Source: Rhodococcus sp. G-MC3 (lineage in GTDB: Bacteria; Actinomycetota; Actinomycetes; Mycobacteriales; Mycobacteriaceae). From it: DNA of 46,836 bases. Under the pieces are notes generated by a model. That model was not told where the DNA came from and did not search any database. It saw only the letters and a list, made by a program, of their open reading frames with translations. Of the stretch, positions 29,748 through 37,111 are shown one piece after another (position 1 is the stretch's first letter; each line of letters starts with the position of its first letter). The stretch covers positions 15,479-62,314 of the forward strand of contig NZ_JASISW010000026.1 in NCBI RefSeq assembly GCF_030063335.1. The letters run 5' to 3'. The translations under genes and the position numbers were made by a program.

Positions 29748-31742
29748 GTGAGTTCACCGATGTTGGCAAAAGGTCAGAACGTGTCGCTGCCGGCCGAGAC
29801 AAGTGTGCTCGATGTCGTTGTCTCGTGGATCGATTCGGATCGCGACCTCGATGCGTCGGCGTTGCTGGTCGGTGCAGACGGCAGGGTGCGCATCGATGCC
29901 GACTTTGTCTTCTACAACCAGCCCGAGTCTGCGGAAGCTTCGGTTCGGTATCTTGGGAGTAGCAGCACCGACGAGGGTAAGCAGGAGCGGATCTCGATTC
30001 AGCTGCAATCCGTCCCGGTTGATGTGGAGAAGATCGTGATCGCCGGCAGTTCGACGGATCTGGCGTTGGGGGAGTTTGGGAAGCTGTCGTTGCAGGTGCG
30101 TGATCAGTCGGGTTCGGTCCTCGGGGAGTTCGTTACCGCGGACGCCGACACCGAGCGTGCGTTGGTGTTCGGCGAAATCTATCGACGCGACGCTGGCTGG
30201 AAGCTTCGTGCTGTGGGGCAGGGCTGGGAGTCAGGTTTGGCCGGTCTCGCCGCTGATTTCGGTGTTGATGTCGACGACAGTGAAGCCGCAGAGGCTACCG
30301 ACGACATTGTCGTCGCCGAGGTCGTCGATTCGACAACCCACGCCGTCACATCTGATGGCGGCGTTGTCGAGGTCGCACTGACCACTGTCGATGCACCCAA
30401 ACGCGGAGTGCGCACGAAGAAGCCGACGGTGAAGAAGGCGGCGATGCCGCAGTTCACCCTCGCCGGTGCGGAGACGTGGCAGAGCGCTCGGTTGTTCTCG
30501 ATCTCGGGAGTCGGGTCGGGGGAAGAGCAGGAGAAGCGCGCCACTTCTGCACTGATTGCGACGATGCAAGCGGTCCGTCCGTTTGCGCGCGCGATCTGCT
30601 CGCGCGCGGGGGCACCGGCAGGGCCGTTCGAGGGGTACCTGGAAGTACCGTTCGTCAAAGGTGAAGGCAAGGTCATCCCCGACGGTGTATTTCGGGTCGC
30701 GCGTGCCGGGCACGTGTGGACGGCGTTGCTGGAAGTGAAAACTGGTAGTGGCCGGCTGCAGAAGGAGCAGTTGGAGAACTATCTCGATGTGGCGCGCCGT
30801 CACAAATACGAAGTGGTACTCAGCTTGTCCAACGACATTCCGGCGTCGGCGGGGGAGTTGCCGGTGGAGGTGAGCAAGTCCAGGTTGGTGAAGGTTGCAC
30901 TCCGCCATATTTCGTGGTCCGAGGTCATTCACGAAGCTCGAATGTTGTTGTCTCACGGCGGTTTGACGGATCCGCTGCAGGTGTGGATTCTCGACGAGTT
31001 CGTGCGGTACCTGACGCATCCGAAGTCGGGGGCGACGGAGTTCGTGGACATGGGGCGTCATTGGGTGGCGGTACGTGATTCAGTGGCCGCAGGAACGTTG
31101 CGGGCGAGTGATGCGAAGGGCTTGGCGGTGGCCAATACTTGGGCTTCGTTGTCGCGGCATCTGGCGTTGCGGATGACTGCAGAGTTGGGTGCAAGCGTGA
31201 AATATCATCTGCCTCGTAAGTTGAGCGGCGATCCGCAGGCCAGAAACGAGTACCTCGTCGAGCGGCTCGCCTCGGCTGGTTCGTTGGCGGCGACGCTGCG
31301 GATTCCCGATGCAGCTGGTGATTTGACGGTGGAGGCGGATCTTCGGACCAACAAGATTCAGTGCAGAACCTCGATCGAGGCTCCCGAGGATGGGACTGCG
31401 CTCAAGCGGACGGCGTGGTTGATACGGCAGCTGAAGGATGCGCCGGGGGAGACGTTGGTGGAGGCGGTGTTCTCGGATACGGCGGAGATTTCGTGTGAGA
31501 ATTTGGCGACGGTGCGTGCGGATGCGAAGACACTGACGGCGGGCCGGGTCAGTGTGCTCACGCGCTTCACGTTGACGGCGCCGACGAAGATGGGCAGCAA
31601 GCGATCCGGGTCGGCGGCGGGGTTCATCGGGAGTGTCACCGAGGGCGTCGACGAGTTCTACCGTGTAGTGCTGCAACCACTCAAGCCGTGGGTGCCATCC
31701 GCGCCGGAAGCCGTGGATCGCGAACCGGACGCCGCGACGTAA
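29748..31742 (+). CDS. TerD-domain protein fused to a PD-(D/E)XK nuclease-like domain
   Basis: A 664-residue protein. Residues 1 to about 175 form a TerD domain: MLAKGQNVSL, the acidic SWIDSDRDLDASALL that binds calcium in the family, and YNQPES. After a linker with a basic patch (about 218-232), residues about 255-360 carry nuclease-type residues: SGEEQEK helix, VIPDG (Asp312), ALLEVKTG (Glu329-x-Lys331), then QLENYLDVARRH. This is the D...ExK arrangement of the restriction-endonuclease-like fold. The remaining 300 residues are unassigned. GTG at 29748 is chosen because GGAG lies 7 bases upstream and the TerD domain starts there. The family's tellurite/stress link and the nuclease suggest a DNA-damage or anti-invader role, which is inference. 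Its 3' end overlaps the convergent channel gene by 85 bases. Confidence 0.85.
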   Translation: MSSPMLAKGQNVSLPAETSVLDVVVSWIDSDRDLDASALLVGADGRVRIDADFVFYNQPESAEASVRYLGSSSTDEGKQERISIQLQSVPVDVEKIVIAGSSTDLALGEFGKLSLQVRDQSGSVLGEFVTADADTERALVFGEIYRRDAGWKLRAVGQGWESGLAGLAADFGVDVDDSEAAEATDDIVVAEVVDSTTHAVTSDGGVVEVALTTVDAPKRGVRTKKPTVKKAAMPQFTLAGAETWQSARLFSISGVGSGEEQEKRATSALIATMQAVRPFARAICSRAGAPAGPFEGYLEVPFVKGEGKVIPDGVFRVARAGHVWTALLEVKTGSGRLQKEQLENYLDVARRHKYEVVLSLSNDIPASAGELPVEVSKSRLVKVALRHISWSEVIHEARMLLSHGGLTDPLQVWILDEFVRYLTHPKSGATEFVDMGRHWVAVRDSVAAGTLRASDAKGLAVANTWASLSRHLALRMTAELGASVKYHLPRKLSGDPQARNEYLVERLASAGSLAATLRIPDAAGDLTVEADLRTNKIQCRTSIEAPEDGTALKRTAWLIRQLKDAPGETLVEAVFSDTAEISCENLATVRADAKTLTAGRVSVLTRFTLTAPTKMGSKRSGSAAGFIGSVTEGVDEFYRVVLQPLKPWVPSAPEAVDREPDAAT

Positions 31743-32395
31743 TAGATGGCACCTTGTTCGTGGGCATTGTCCGCTGTTGGATGTGAAACGAGTTCTGCTC
31801 GAAGAGCAACGATTTGCCGGGTGAGTTCGGCGATCTGGCTGTGCGTTGCGGCTTGGTTGTGGTCGTCTTGTTCGGCGACTTTCTGCACGAGCCACGATGC
31901 GAGAGTTGCGGTGACGACTCCGAGCAGGGCGATGCAGACGATCATCAATCCGACTGCGATGCAACGGCCGGTGGCGGTGCTGGGGGTGTAATCGCCATAT
32001 CCCACAGTCGTCACTGTTGAGACTGCCCACCACAGAGCGTCGGAGAACGTTGTGATGGTGGAGTCGGCCGCTGAGCGTTCGGCGTCGTACGTCGCCAACG
32101 ATGCGACGAAGATCAGGAGCAGTGTCCCTGTGATGACGTGGCCACTCGTGAATGTCACTCGCTGCGGTTGGGCACACATCAAGGGTGGGATTGCCGTCGT
32201 CGGAGTCGGCGAGACTACGTCGTCCGCGGTCGAACAGCTCGTGATCGCCATCAGGAAACAGCGGAAGCCGCGACCCACAGGCACCGCACCATTGCCGATC
32301 CCCTGTCGCCTGAGCGCAGGATATCGCGTTTGACCGAACTTTAGCGCCGGTAAAATCGTTGTTTGTGTCCAGGGCAGGATTTCGTGAGAGTTCAT
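31658..32395 (-). CDS. Potassium channel, pore half only; N-terminus unclear
   Basis: The frame encodes up to 245 residues. A first membrane helix (about 84-105, HVITGTLLLIFVASLATYD), a pore helix with ALWWAVSTVTT, the filter TVGYGD (130-135) and a second helix (about 146-170) are clear, followed by a short coiled-coil-like tail (HSQIAELTRQIVALRAEL). Relatives I know with this pore sequence carry a four-helix voltage-sensor-like half upstream; here the first 80 residues show none and look non-coding. It is either a natural two-helix channel starting at an internal ATG (32251 or 32179) or a truncated gene. Its last 28 codons run antisense to the TerD-nuclease gene. Confidence 0.7.
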   Translation of the reverse strand: MNSHEILPWTQTTILPALKFGQTRYPALRRQGIGNGAVPVGRGFRCFLMAITSCSTADDVVSPTPTTAIPPLMCAQPQRVTFTSGHVITGTLLLIFVASLATYDAERSAADSTITTFSDALWWAVSTVTTVGYGDYTPSTATGRCIAVGLMIVCIALLGVVTATLASWLVQKVAEQDDHNQAATHSQIAELTRQIVALRAELVSHPTADNAHEQGAIYYVAASGSRSTASGADGTHGLSGCSTTR

Positions 32396-32757
32396 TCGCT
32401 CGAATGACGTTGCACAAGTGTCGCTTTGCCTGGTTATGCCGTCAGCTACCGATCTGGGCCGCTGGACGTGGCTGGATTTTCAACTGGAAGGTTACGCAGT
32501 CATTACGCGCCCCTGACGGTCTTTCAGTGAGTGCACCGACCCGGAGTCGGCGGGTCGGTCGATACGAGAGCCTCCGGTGATTACTCGGTGCCGTCTGCAG
32601 TCGAATGAGCGGGTGCGGTTCCAAATATGTTCGGCGGTTTTGTTGGCGAATGCAATGCGTTATGTGGAAACGGGTGAGGTTGTGAGCAGCATGTCGGCAT
32701 GGGTGGGTGAGCACAAATTGCGGAGTCCGACGACATCGTGATGGTCGAGGGAAATGC
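32396..32757. other. Intergenic stretch, nothing identified
   Basis: About 360 bases between the start of the channel gene and the end of the methyltransferase gene. I found no ORF with coding character, no tRNA-like fold and no strong hairpin. Confidence 0.45.
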
Positions 32758-33432
32758 CTACTTCCCATCAAAGGCCGTGTCGCGTTCTTGCACGGTGTCA
32801 CCGTCCGGCAGAACTGACCCCACGCGCACCTCAATGTGGCCGCCGCGCACGGATGCTGAGCGCACGCACCCCAGACGTTGAGCCATACCGGTCCACGGGT
32901 GGGCATCGATGTCGGATCGACCGAGCCTGCAGGCCAGTCGAGCGAGTGGAGTCCACACCTTGGCGGCTCCGGTCGGGGTACGCATGTCCACGACAGCCAC
33001 GGTCCCGCCGGTCCGCGTCGCCGCGATCATCGTCGCCAGTGCCGACTGCCAGGCGGGCATCAAGGACAGTGCGTAGGTGCTGATCGCGGCGTCGAACGGT
33101 CGGTTAGCTCGTAATCCGGCAGGGTTCACGACGGTGGCGTCGGCTTCGATCAGTGTCACGTTGGACCATCCCGCGGAGGTGGCTCGGCGTCTGGCTTGCG
33201 CGAGCATCTGCGCACTGGCATCGATTCCGGTGATGCTGCCCTTGGGCCCGATCTGTTGTTGCAGTAGGGGGAAGTTCAGTCCGGTTCCACACCCGATGTC
33301 GAGGACGCGGCTGCCCGGGGCGAGGGCGAGTAGTTCGATCGCCGCCGATCGCCCGGCGCGGTAGACGGGCCATTCGAAGGAGATCAGATCGTACAGGCGC
33401 GCCGAGATTGTGTACGGGATCGGCTTCTTCAT
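32758..33432 (-). CDS. Class I SAM-dependent methyltransferase
   Basis: A 224-residue soluble enzyme. Motif I is SRVLDIGCGTGLNFP (about 41-55), motif II gives GSITGIDASAQML, and post-I IEADATVV and PFDAAISTYALSLMP follow, as in UbiE-like methyltransferases of small molecules or lipids. The N-terminal ISARLYDLISFEWPVYRAGR also fits that group. The substrate cannot be read. The ATG at 33432 has no clear RBS. It is divergent from the sigma/anti-sigma/flavoprotein operon, with 123 bases between, and probably belongs to the same functional block. Confidence 0.9.
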   Translation of the reverse strand: MKKPIPYTISARLYDLISFEWPVYRAGRSAAIELLALAPGSRVLDIGCGTGLNFPLLQQQIGPKGSITGIDASAQMLAQARRRATSAGWSNVTLIEADATVVNPAGLRANRPFDAAISTYALSLMPAWQSALATMIAATRTGGTVAVVDMRTPTGAAKVWTPLARLACRLGRSDIDAHPWTGMAQRLGCVRSASVRGGHIEVRVGSVLPDGDTVQERDTAFDGK

Positions 33433-33518
33433 CTAGTTGTGTCCGTTCCGGGGTCGGGGGCGGTGCCGATACGGTTGAGTCAGCCATTCGTGGGCATACG
33501 GCAATTGATTCCCACCGT

Positions 33519-33546
33519 GGGAACACCGCGAGCAAGTCGAAGGGTT
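33519..33546 (+). promoter_or_regulatory. Candidate SigH/SigE-type ECF promoter, possibly leaderless
   Basis: GGGAACA at 33519-33525 and GGTT at 33543-33546 are separated by 17 bases, resembling the SigH-type consensus GGGAAYA-N16-17-cGTT. The GTG start of the shortened sigma gene is 10 bases further, so transcription would begin at or near the start codon, a leaderless arrangement common in actinobacteria. This would fit an autoregulated redox-stress operon. It is only a pattern match. Confidence 0.42.
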
Positions 33547-33555
33547 CTCCTCATC

Positions 33556-33774
33556 GTGCACGAATCCGAACCAGTCGATGTGACCGAGGCTCGGGCGCGT
33601 GGATTCCGTCGGTACGTCGAGCCTGAGATCGAGGTTCTCCTGCGGGTGGCGTCGACCCTGACCGGTCTCTCCGAGGCCGAGGATCTGGTTCAGGAAACAC
33701 TGGTTGCCGATATCGCCGATCTCACCTCGACCCGGCCCACATTCGTGGCCGCGACCAGGAAAGGAACCTCATGA
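33556..33774 (+). pseudogene. ECF sigma factor, internally deleted (region 2 start only)
   Basis: The 72-residue frame begins with an ECF-type N-terminus: RARGFRRYVEPEIEVLLRVA, then STLTGLSEAEDLVQETLV, matching region 2.1 and the start of 2.2. Normal ECF proteins continue with the rest of region 2 and region 4 (another 120 or so residues). Here only 23 residues follow (ADIADLTSTRP and FVAATRKGTS) before the stop, which overlaps the next gene by ATGA. The frame is intact, so an in-frame internal deletion is likelier than a frameshift. A functional miniature protein that titrates the anti-sigma is conceivable. Start chosen where the family similarity begins. Confidence 0.65.
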
Positions 33775-34037
33775 TCAGGGCTGCACGAATGATGTTGACG
33801 TGTCATTGGTCGGCGCGCCGCATACAGCGCTACCTCGACGCCGACCCGGCTGCGTCAGACGGCCCCACCGACATCCGACGGCTCGAAGCGCACTTGACCG
33901 TGTGTGAGACATGCCGCGGTGCCGAGCAAGAGTTACAGCAGATCAGTGCCGCGCTGTCCGTGCAGACGATGCCAGACCAGAACAGCGTCGAACATGTCCG
34001 AGATTTCCTCGACCGATTGACAGGCGACACCGCATGA
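33771..34037 (+). CDS. Zinc-finger (zf-HC2) anti-sigma-like protein
   Basis: An 88-residue protein with the zinc-binding anti-sigma fold: Cys11 and His12 in TCHWSARRIQRYLD, then HLTVCETC (HxxxCxxC), followed by a helix that would wrap the sigma factor. Such proteins hold a redox-responsive ECF sigma factor inactive until the cysteines are oxidised. It overlaps the shortened sigma gene upstream and the flavoprotein downstream by 4 bases each. With its cognate sigma damaged, it may be unemployed, act on another sigma factor, or have become a plain zinc protein. Confidence 0.78.
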   Translation: MIRAARMMLTCHWSARRIQRYLDADPAASDGPTDIRRLEAHLTVCETCRGAEQELQQISAALSVQTMPDQNSVEHVRDFLDRLTGDTA

Positions 34038-35494
34038 GTGCACACAAGTTTCGCAGCGACGAGTGGCCCGCGATCGTCGATCTCGTAGTGGTGGGCGGCG
34101 GTACCGCCGGCATCGTTGCTGCGAAGACCGCAGCAGGGTTCGGCGTCAGCGTCGTACTGATCGAACGCGACCGCACCGGCGGCGACTGCCTGTGGACGGG
34201 CTGCGTCCCGTCGAAAGCGCTGATCGCAGCCGCATCGGCCGCCGCCGGAGCCAGATCCGCCCACCGATTCGGTGTCGACACCGGCGCGACAAGGATCGAC
34301 TTCCCACGGGTGATGGCCCACGTGCACCGCTCGATCGCGCACATCGCACCCATCGATTCGCCGGAAGCCCTCACCGCCGGCGGGGTCACCGTCGTACACG
34401 GCGACGCCGTCTTCACGGCACCGAACACCCTGACCGTCGATTCGCGGCCCCTGCATTTCGTCCAGGCGATCCTTGCCACCGGAGCTCGTCCCACCGTGCC
34501 AGCGATCATGGGGCTCGGATCCGTCGACTACATCACCAGCGACACTCTGTGGAACCTGACCTCGCTACCTGCGCGCCTGCTAGTCATCGGCGCCGGCACT
34601 ATCGGCAGCGAAATGGCCCAGGCCTTCGCCCGACTCGGCTCGAACGTAACCCTCGTCGGCCGAGCCGCGACCGTCCTGCCCAAGGAGGACGAGTCCGCAT
34701 CAGCGGTGCTTGCCACCGCTCTCGGCGAGGACGGAGTGAGTATTCTGACCTCCACTTCGGTCGTCGAGATCGACGCCCGTTCCGCACTCACCGATTCCGG
34801 ACGCAGGATCGAGTTCGATCAGGTCCTCGTCGCCACCGGCCGCACCCCGCGTACCGATTCACTGGGCCTCGATGCCGCGGGCGTCGCCGTCGACGAACGC
34901 GGATACGTCACGGTCGACGACCATCTAGTTACTAGTAATCCGCGCATCCGGGCCGCCGGAGATCTCACCGGTCACCCGCAGTTCACCCACACCGCCGGGA
35001 TGCACGGCAGCCTCGCGGCGAGCAACGCTGTCTTTGGATTTCCCCGCAGTATCGACACGACCGGCACCCCGCGGGTGACGTTCACCGACCCCGAGATCGC
35101 CTCCGCGGGAATCGATGTCCATGCTGCACGCCGCATCCCGGGACTGCGGTTGCAGACACTCCAGCATCAGGAGGTCGACCGCGCTGTCACCGAAGGCAAT
35201 TCCGGGGGCTTCACTACCCTGGTCCTCGACGGCAAGCATCGCATCGTCGGTGCCTGCGTGGTGGGTCCGAGAGCGGGTGAAACCATCGGTGAACTCGTGC
35301 TCGCCGTCAAACACGGTCTGCGCACACGCGATATCGCCGCCGCCACGCACCCGTACCCGACATACAACGACGGTCCGTGGAACGCTGCCATCGCTGACGT
35401 TCGCACGCAACTCCAGTCTCCCGTCGCCGCCCGCGTTCTCCGCGCCGTCGCAAAAATCCGCAACACTTGGGTGCGACGACGTTCTGCTCCCTGA
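34034..35494 (+). CDS. MerA-like FAD/NAD(P) disulfide oxidoreductase
   Basis: A 486-residue flavoprotein of the glutathione reductase/dihydrolipoyl dehydrogenase/mercuric reductase superfamily. FAD binding is at GGGTAG (21-26), the redox-active disulfide in GGDCLWTGCVPSKAL (Cys52 and Cys57), NAD(P) binding at VIGAGTIGSEMAQAF, and the second FAD contact in IRAAGDLTGHPQFTH. The C-terminal dimer region has HPYPTYNDGPWN, as in MerA-like uncharacterised members, but the metal-binding cysteine pair of true MerA is absent. It probably reduces a disulfide, persulfide, metal or quinone substrate. It is the third gene of the sigma/anti-sigma operon (ATGA overlap) and ends at a bidirectional terminator. 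Confidence 0.93.
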   Translation: MSAHKFRSDEWPAIVDLVVVGGGTAGIVAAKTAAGFGVSVVLIERDRTGGDCLWTGCVPSKALIAAASAAAGARSAHRFGVDTGATRIDFPRVMAHVHRSIAHIAPIDSPEALTAGGVTVVHGDAVFTAPNTLTVDSRPLHFVQAILATGARPTVPAIMGLGSVDYITSDTLWNLTSLPARLLVIGAGTIGSEMAQAFARLGSNVTLVGRAATVLPKEDESASAVLATALGEDGVSILTSTSVVEIDARSALTDSGRRIEFDQVLVATGRTPRTDSLGLDAAGVAVDERGYVTVDDHLVTSNPRIRAAGDLTGHPQFTHTAGMHGSLAASNAVFGFPRSIDTTGTPRVTFTDPEIASAGIDVHAARRIPGLRLQTLQHQEVDRAVTEGNSGGFTTLVLDGKHRIVGACVVGPRAGETIGELVLAVKHGLRTRDIAAATHPYPTYNDGPWNAAIADVRTQLQSPVAARVLRAVAKIRNTWVRRRSAP

Positions 35495-35546
35495 ACCATT
35501 CAGCGACGCAACGGTCCACCCGGGACTGAACACCGGTAACGACCGC

Positions 35547-35576
35547 GCCTTGTCCTGATGCGCATCAGGACAAGGC
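35547..35576. terminator. Perfect 30-bp palindrome, bidirectional terminator
   Basis: The 30 bases are identical to their own reverse complement: 13-base arms starting GCCTTGTCCTGAT around GCGC. It lies between the convergent flavoprotein and phosphatidyltransferase genes and overlaps the last four codons of the latter. No U-tract follows, as is usual for actinobacterial terminators. A protein-binding site is the alternative. Confidence 0.75.
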
Positions 35577-36188
35577 ACGGTAGCCGGCGATGATGCGTTG
35601 ACCGGAACTGATCGCGACCACCGCGGCCCACACCACGGCGATCTGCGGCGAGATGCCCGGCAGTAGTAGCCAGAGACTGTGTACCGCAATGGTTTCTGCG
35701 CCCTCTGCCAGACCTCCGAGGAAGGACAGTGAGCGCCCGTCGTCGATCTGGCGACCGTTGCGCTCGGCGATGGAGGAGAATGCGAGGAAGGCGGTGCCGT
35801 TGATGTAGTACGCCAGCAGCACCAGAAGAAACGGCCACCACGGGGCGTCGTAGCCCGCCGAGGCTCCCACCGCGACGCCCACCACCGTCGTGCCGTAGAC
35901 CACGAAATCTGCTGTGATGTCGAAAAATCCGCCCGCGCCACCATCCACATTGCCGTGTGTTGCCCGTCTTCGCGCCAGCGGCCCGTCTAGACCGTCGGCG
36001 ATGCGCGAGAGGATCCACAACACCAACGCGAGCCACCAGAACTGCAGTCCCGCCGCCAGAGCACTGCCGAGTCCGAGCGCCAGTCCGGCCGCGGTGATGC
36101 GGTCCGGGGTGATCGGGCCCTTGTCGAGTGTGCGGGCGCAGCGGTCCAGCGGGCCTTCCAGCCAGCCGCGAAGGTAGTTGTCGATCAT
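35565..36188 (-). CDS. CDP-alcohol phosphatidyltransferase (YnjF-like)
   Basis: A 207-residue integral membrane enzyme that would transfer a phosphatidyl group from a CDP-lipid to an alcohol. The signature is ADGLDGPLARR, then GGFFDITAD, giving D-x2-D-G-x2-A-R ... G-x3-D-x3-D, with about six hydrophobic helices. The stretch between AR and the next required Gly has about 12 residues instead of the usual 8-9, so its substrate loop is enlarged. The ATG at 36188 overlaps the upstream TVP38-type gene by 4 bases. Size resembles E. coli YnjF, whose role is unknown. Confidence 0.9.
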   Translation of the reverse strand: MIDNYLRGWLEGPLDRCARTLDKGPITPDRITAAGLALGLGSALAAGLQFWWLALVLWILSRIADGLDGPLARRRATHGNVDGGAGGFFDITADFVVYGTTVVGVAVGASAGYDAPWWPFLLVLLAYYINGTAFLAFSSIAERNGRQIDDGRSLSFLGGLAEGAETIAVHSLWLLLPGISPQIAVVWAAVVAISSGQRIIAGYRALS

Positions 36189-36958
36189 CGGGCTGCTACG
36201 GGGCCGGTGCTGTCGGGGTCGGTGCCTGCTGAATCCGCGGTCAGGCCGAGGCGCCGGGCCAAGAGCCAAGAACCGATGCTGAGGGCGAGTACCGCCAACA
36301 GTGCAGCCGCGAACGGCCAGGACAGCGGGGATGTGCCGTACGCACCGAGAGCGGTGAAGCCGATGGTGGCCGGGACGATGCCGATCAGCGTGCCCAACAC
36401 GTAATCACGCTGGCCCACCGCACTGATACCAGCCGCGTAGTTGACCAGAGAAAACGGGAACAGCGGAATCAGACGCACGATCAACACCGACATCAATCCG
36501 CGGCGCACGAGCAGGGCATCGAGCTTGCGAAGTTTCCCCCATTCCGAACGCGCGACTTGGCCGCGGCCGAGCGACCGCGCCATCCAGTACGCCAGATACG
36601 CACCCATCGTCGCAGCCGCGACCACCACCGCCGCACCGACGGCCAGACCGAACAGCAGTCCCGACGCGATGGTCAGTGTGCTGGCAGGGAACGGGGTCGC
36701 CGACAGCAGAGCGTAGACAACGACGAACCCCGCGATGCCCCACCAGCCTGCGTCGGAGACCCGGGAACGTATCGACTCGGGATCGGGCAGATCGATGGTA
36801 TTGGCCACCACCATGACCGTGATGAGCACCGCGACGATAGCCACCACTTTGACCACGGACCTGCCCCCGCGTGAGCTTTCGCTCCCGGTACTGGGTTGAG
36901 CGGCCGCGCGTTGATCGGTGGCGTGTTCACCTGTGGAATCTGGATCTTGCTGGACCAT
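36185..36958 (-). CDS. TVP38/TMEM64 (VTT-domain, DedA-related) membrane protein
   Basis: A 257-residue membrane protein. After a polar N-terminal 40 residues come about six hydrophobic segments, with the VTT signature SATPFPASTLTIASGLLFG, GAYLAYWMARSLGR and VRLIPLFPFSLVNYAAG. Related DedA/VTT proteins act as lipid scramblases or flippases. The start is fixed by GAGAGG 6 bases before the ATG. It is the first gene of a two-gene operon with the phosphatidyltransferase and divergent from the ABC importer operon. In E. coli, relatives ydjX and ydjZ sit next to ynj genes. Confidence 0.93.
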   Translation of the reverse strand: MVQQDPDSTGEHATDQRAAAQPSTGSESSRGGRSVVKVVAIVAVLITVMVVANTIDLPDPESIRSRVSDAGWWGIAGFVVVYALLSATPFPASTLTIASGLLFGLAVGAAVVVAAATMGAYLAYWMARSLGRGQVARSEWGKLRKLDALLVRRGLMSVLIVRLIPLFPFSLVNYAAGISAVGQRDYVLGTLIGIVPATIGFTALGAYGTSPLSWPFAAALLAVLALSIGSWLLARRLGLTADSAGTDPDSTGPVAAR

Positions 36959-36996
36959 CGATACCTCTCGAAGCGTCAAAAGCGATTCGTTCTTCT

Positions 36997-37037
36997 CGAT
37001 ACGGGAAGCATCGGCCACCCGGTGTGTTCCCGTATCG
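36997..37037. promoter_or_regulatory. 11-bp inverted repeat in divergent promoter region (candidate operator)
   Basis: CGATACGGGAA at 36997-37007 and its exact reverse complement at 37027-37037 are separated by 19 bases. They lie in the 153-base gap between the divergent TVP38-type gene and the ABC importer genes. A dimeric repressor could act on both operons from here; an RNA hairpin in the importer leader is the alternative. Confidence 0.55.
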
Positions 37038-37111
37038 CCGGATTCGAACAGTTACGGTGGATCGGACAGCGTCATCGGTGTCTGCAGTATCTTCGGACCA
37101 GGAGGCCCCCG

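Noticed and set aside
32442..32906. 154-residue minus-strand frame upstream of the channel
   Set aside because: Arg/Pro/Thr-rich translation without motifs, partly antisense-frame to the methyltransferase gene, and no start signal.
33439..33555. Longer sigma-factor start at 33439
   Set aside because: The extra 39 residues show no sigma similarity and lie in the divergent promoter region; the family similarity begins at the GTG at 33556.
34034..35494. True mercuric reductase
   Set aside because: The redox disulfide is present, but there is no N-terminal metal-binding domain and no C-terminal cysteine pair needed for mercury, and no mer genes are nearby.
36959..37111. Thiamine-type riboswitch before the YnjB-like importer
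   Set aside because: The gap is short, and apart from the 11-bp inverted repeat I see no conserved riboswitch core.
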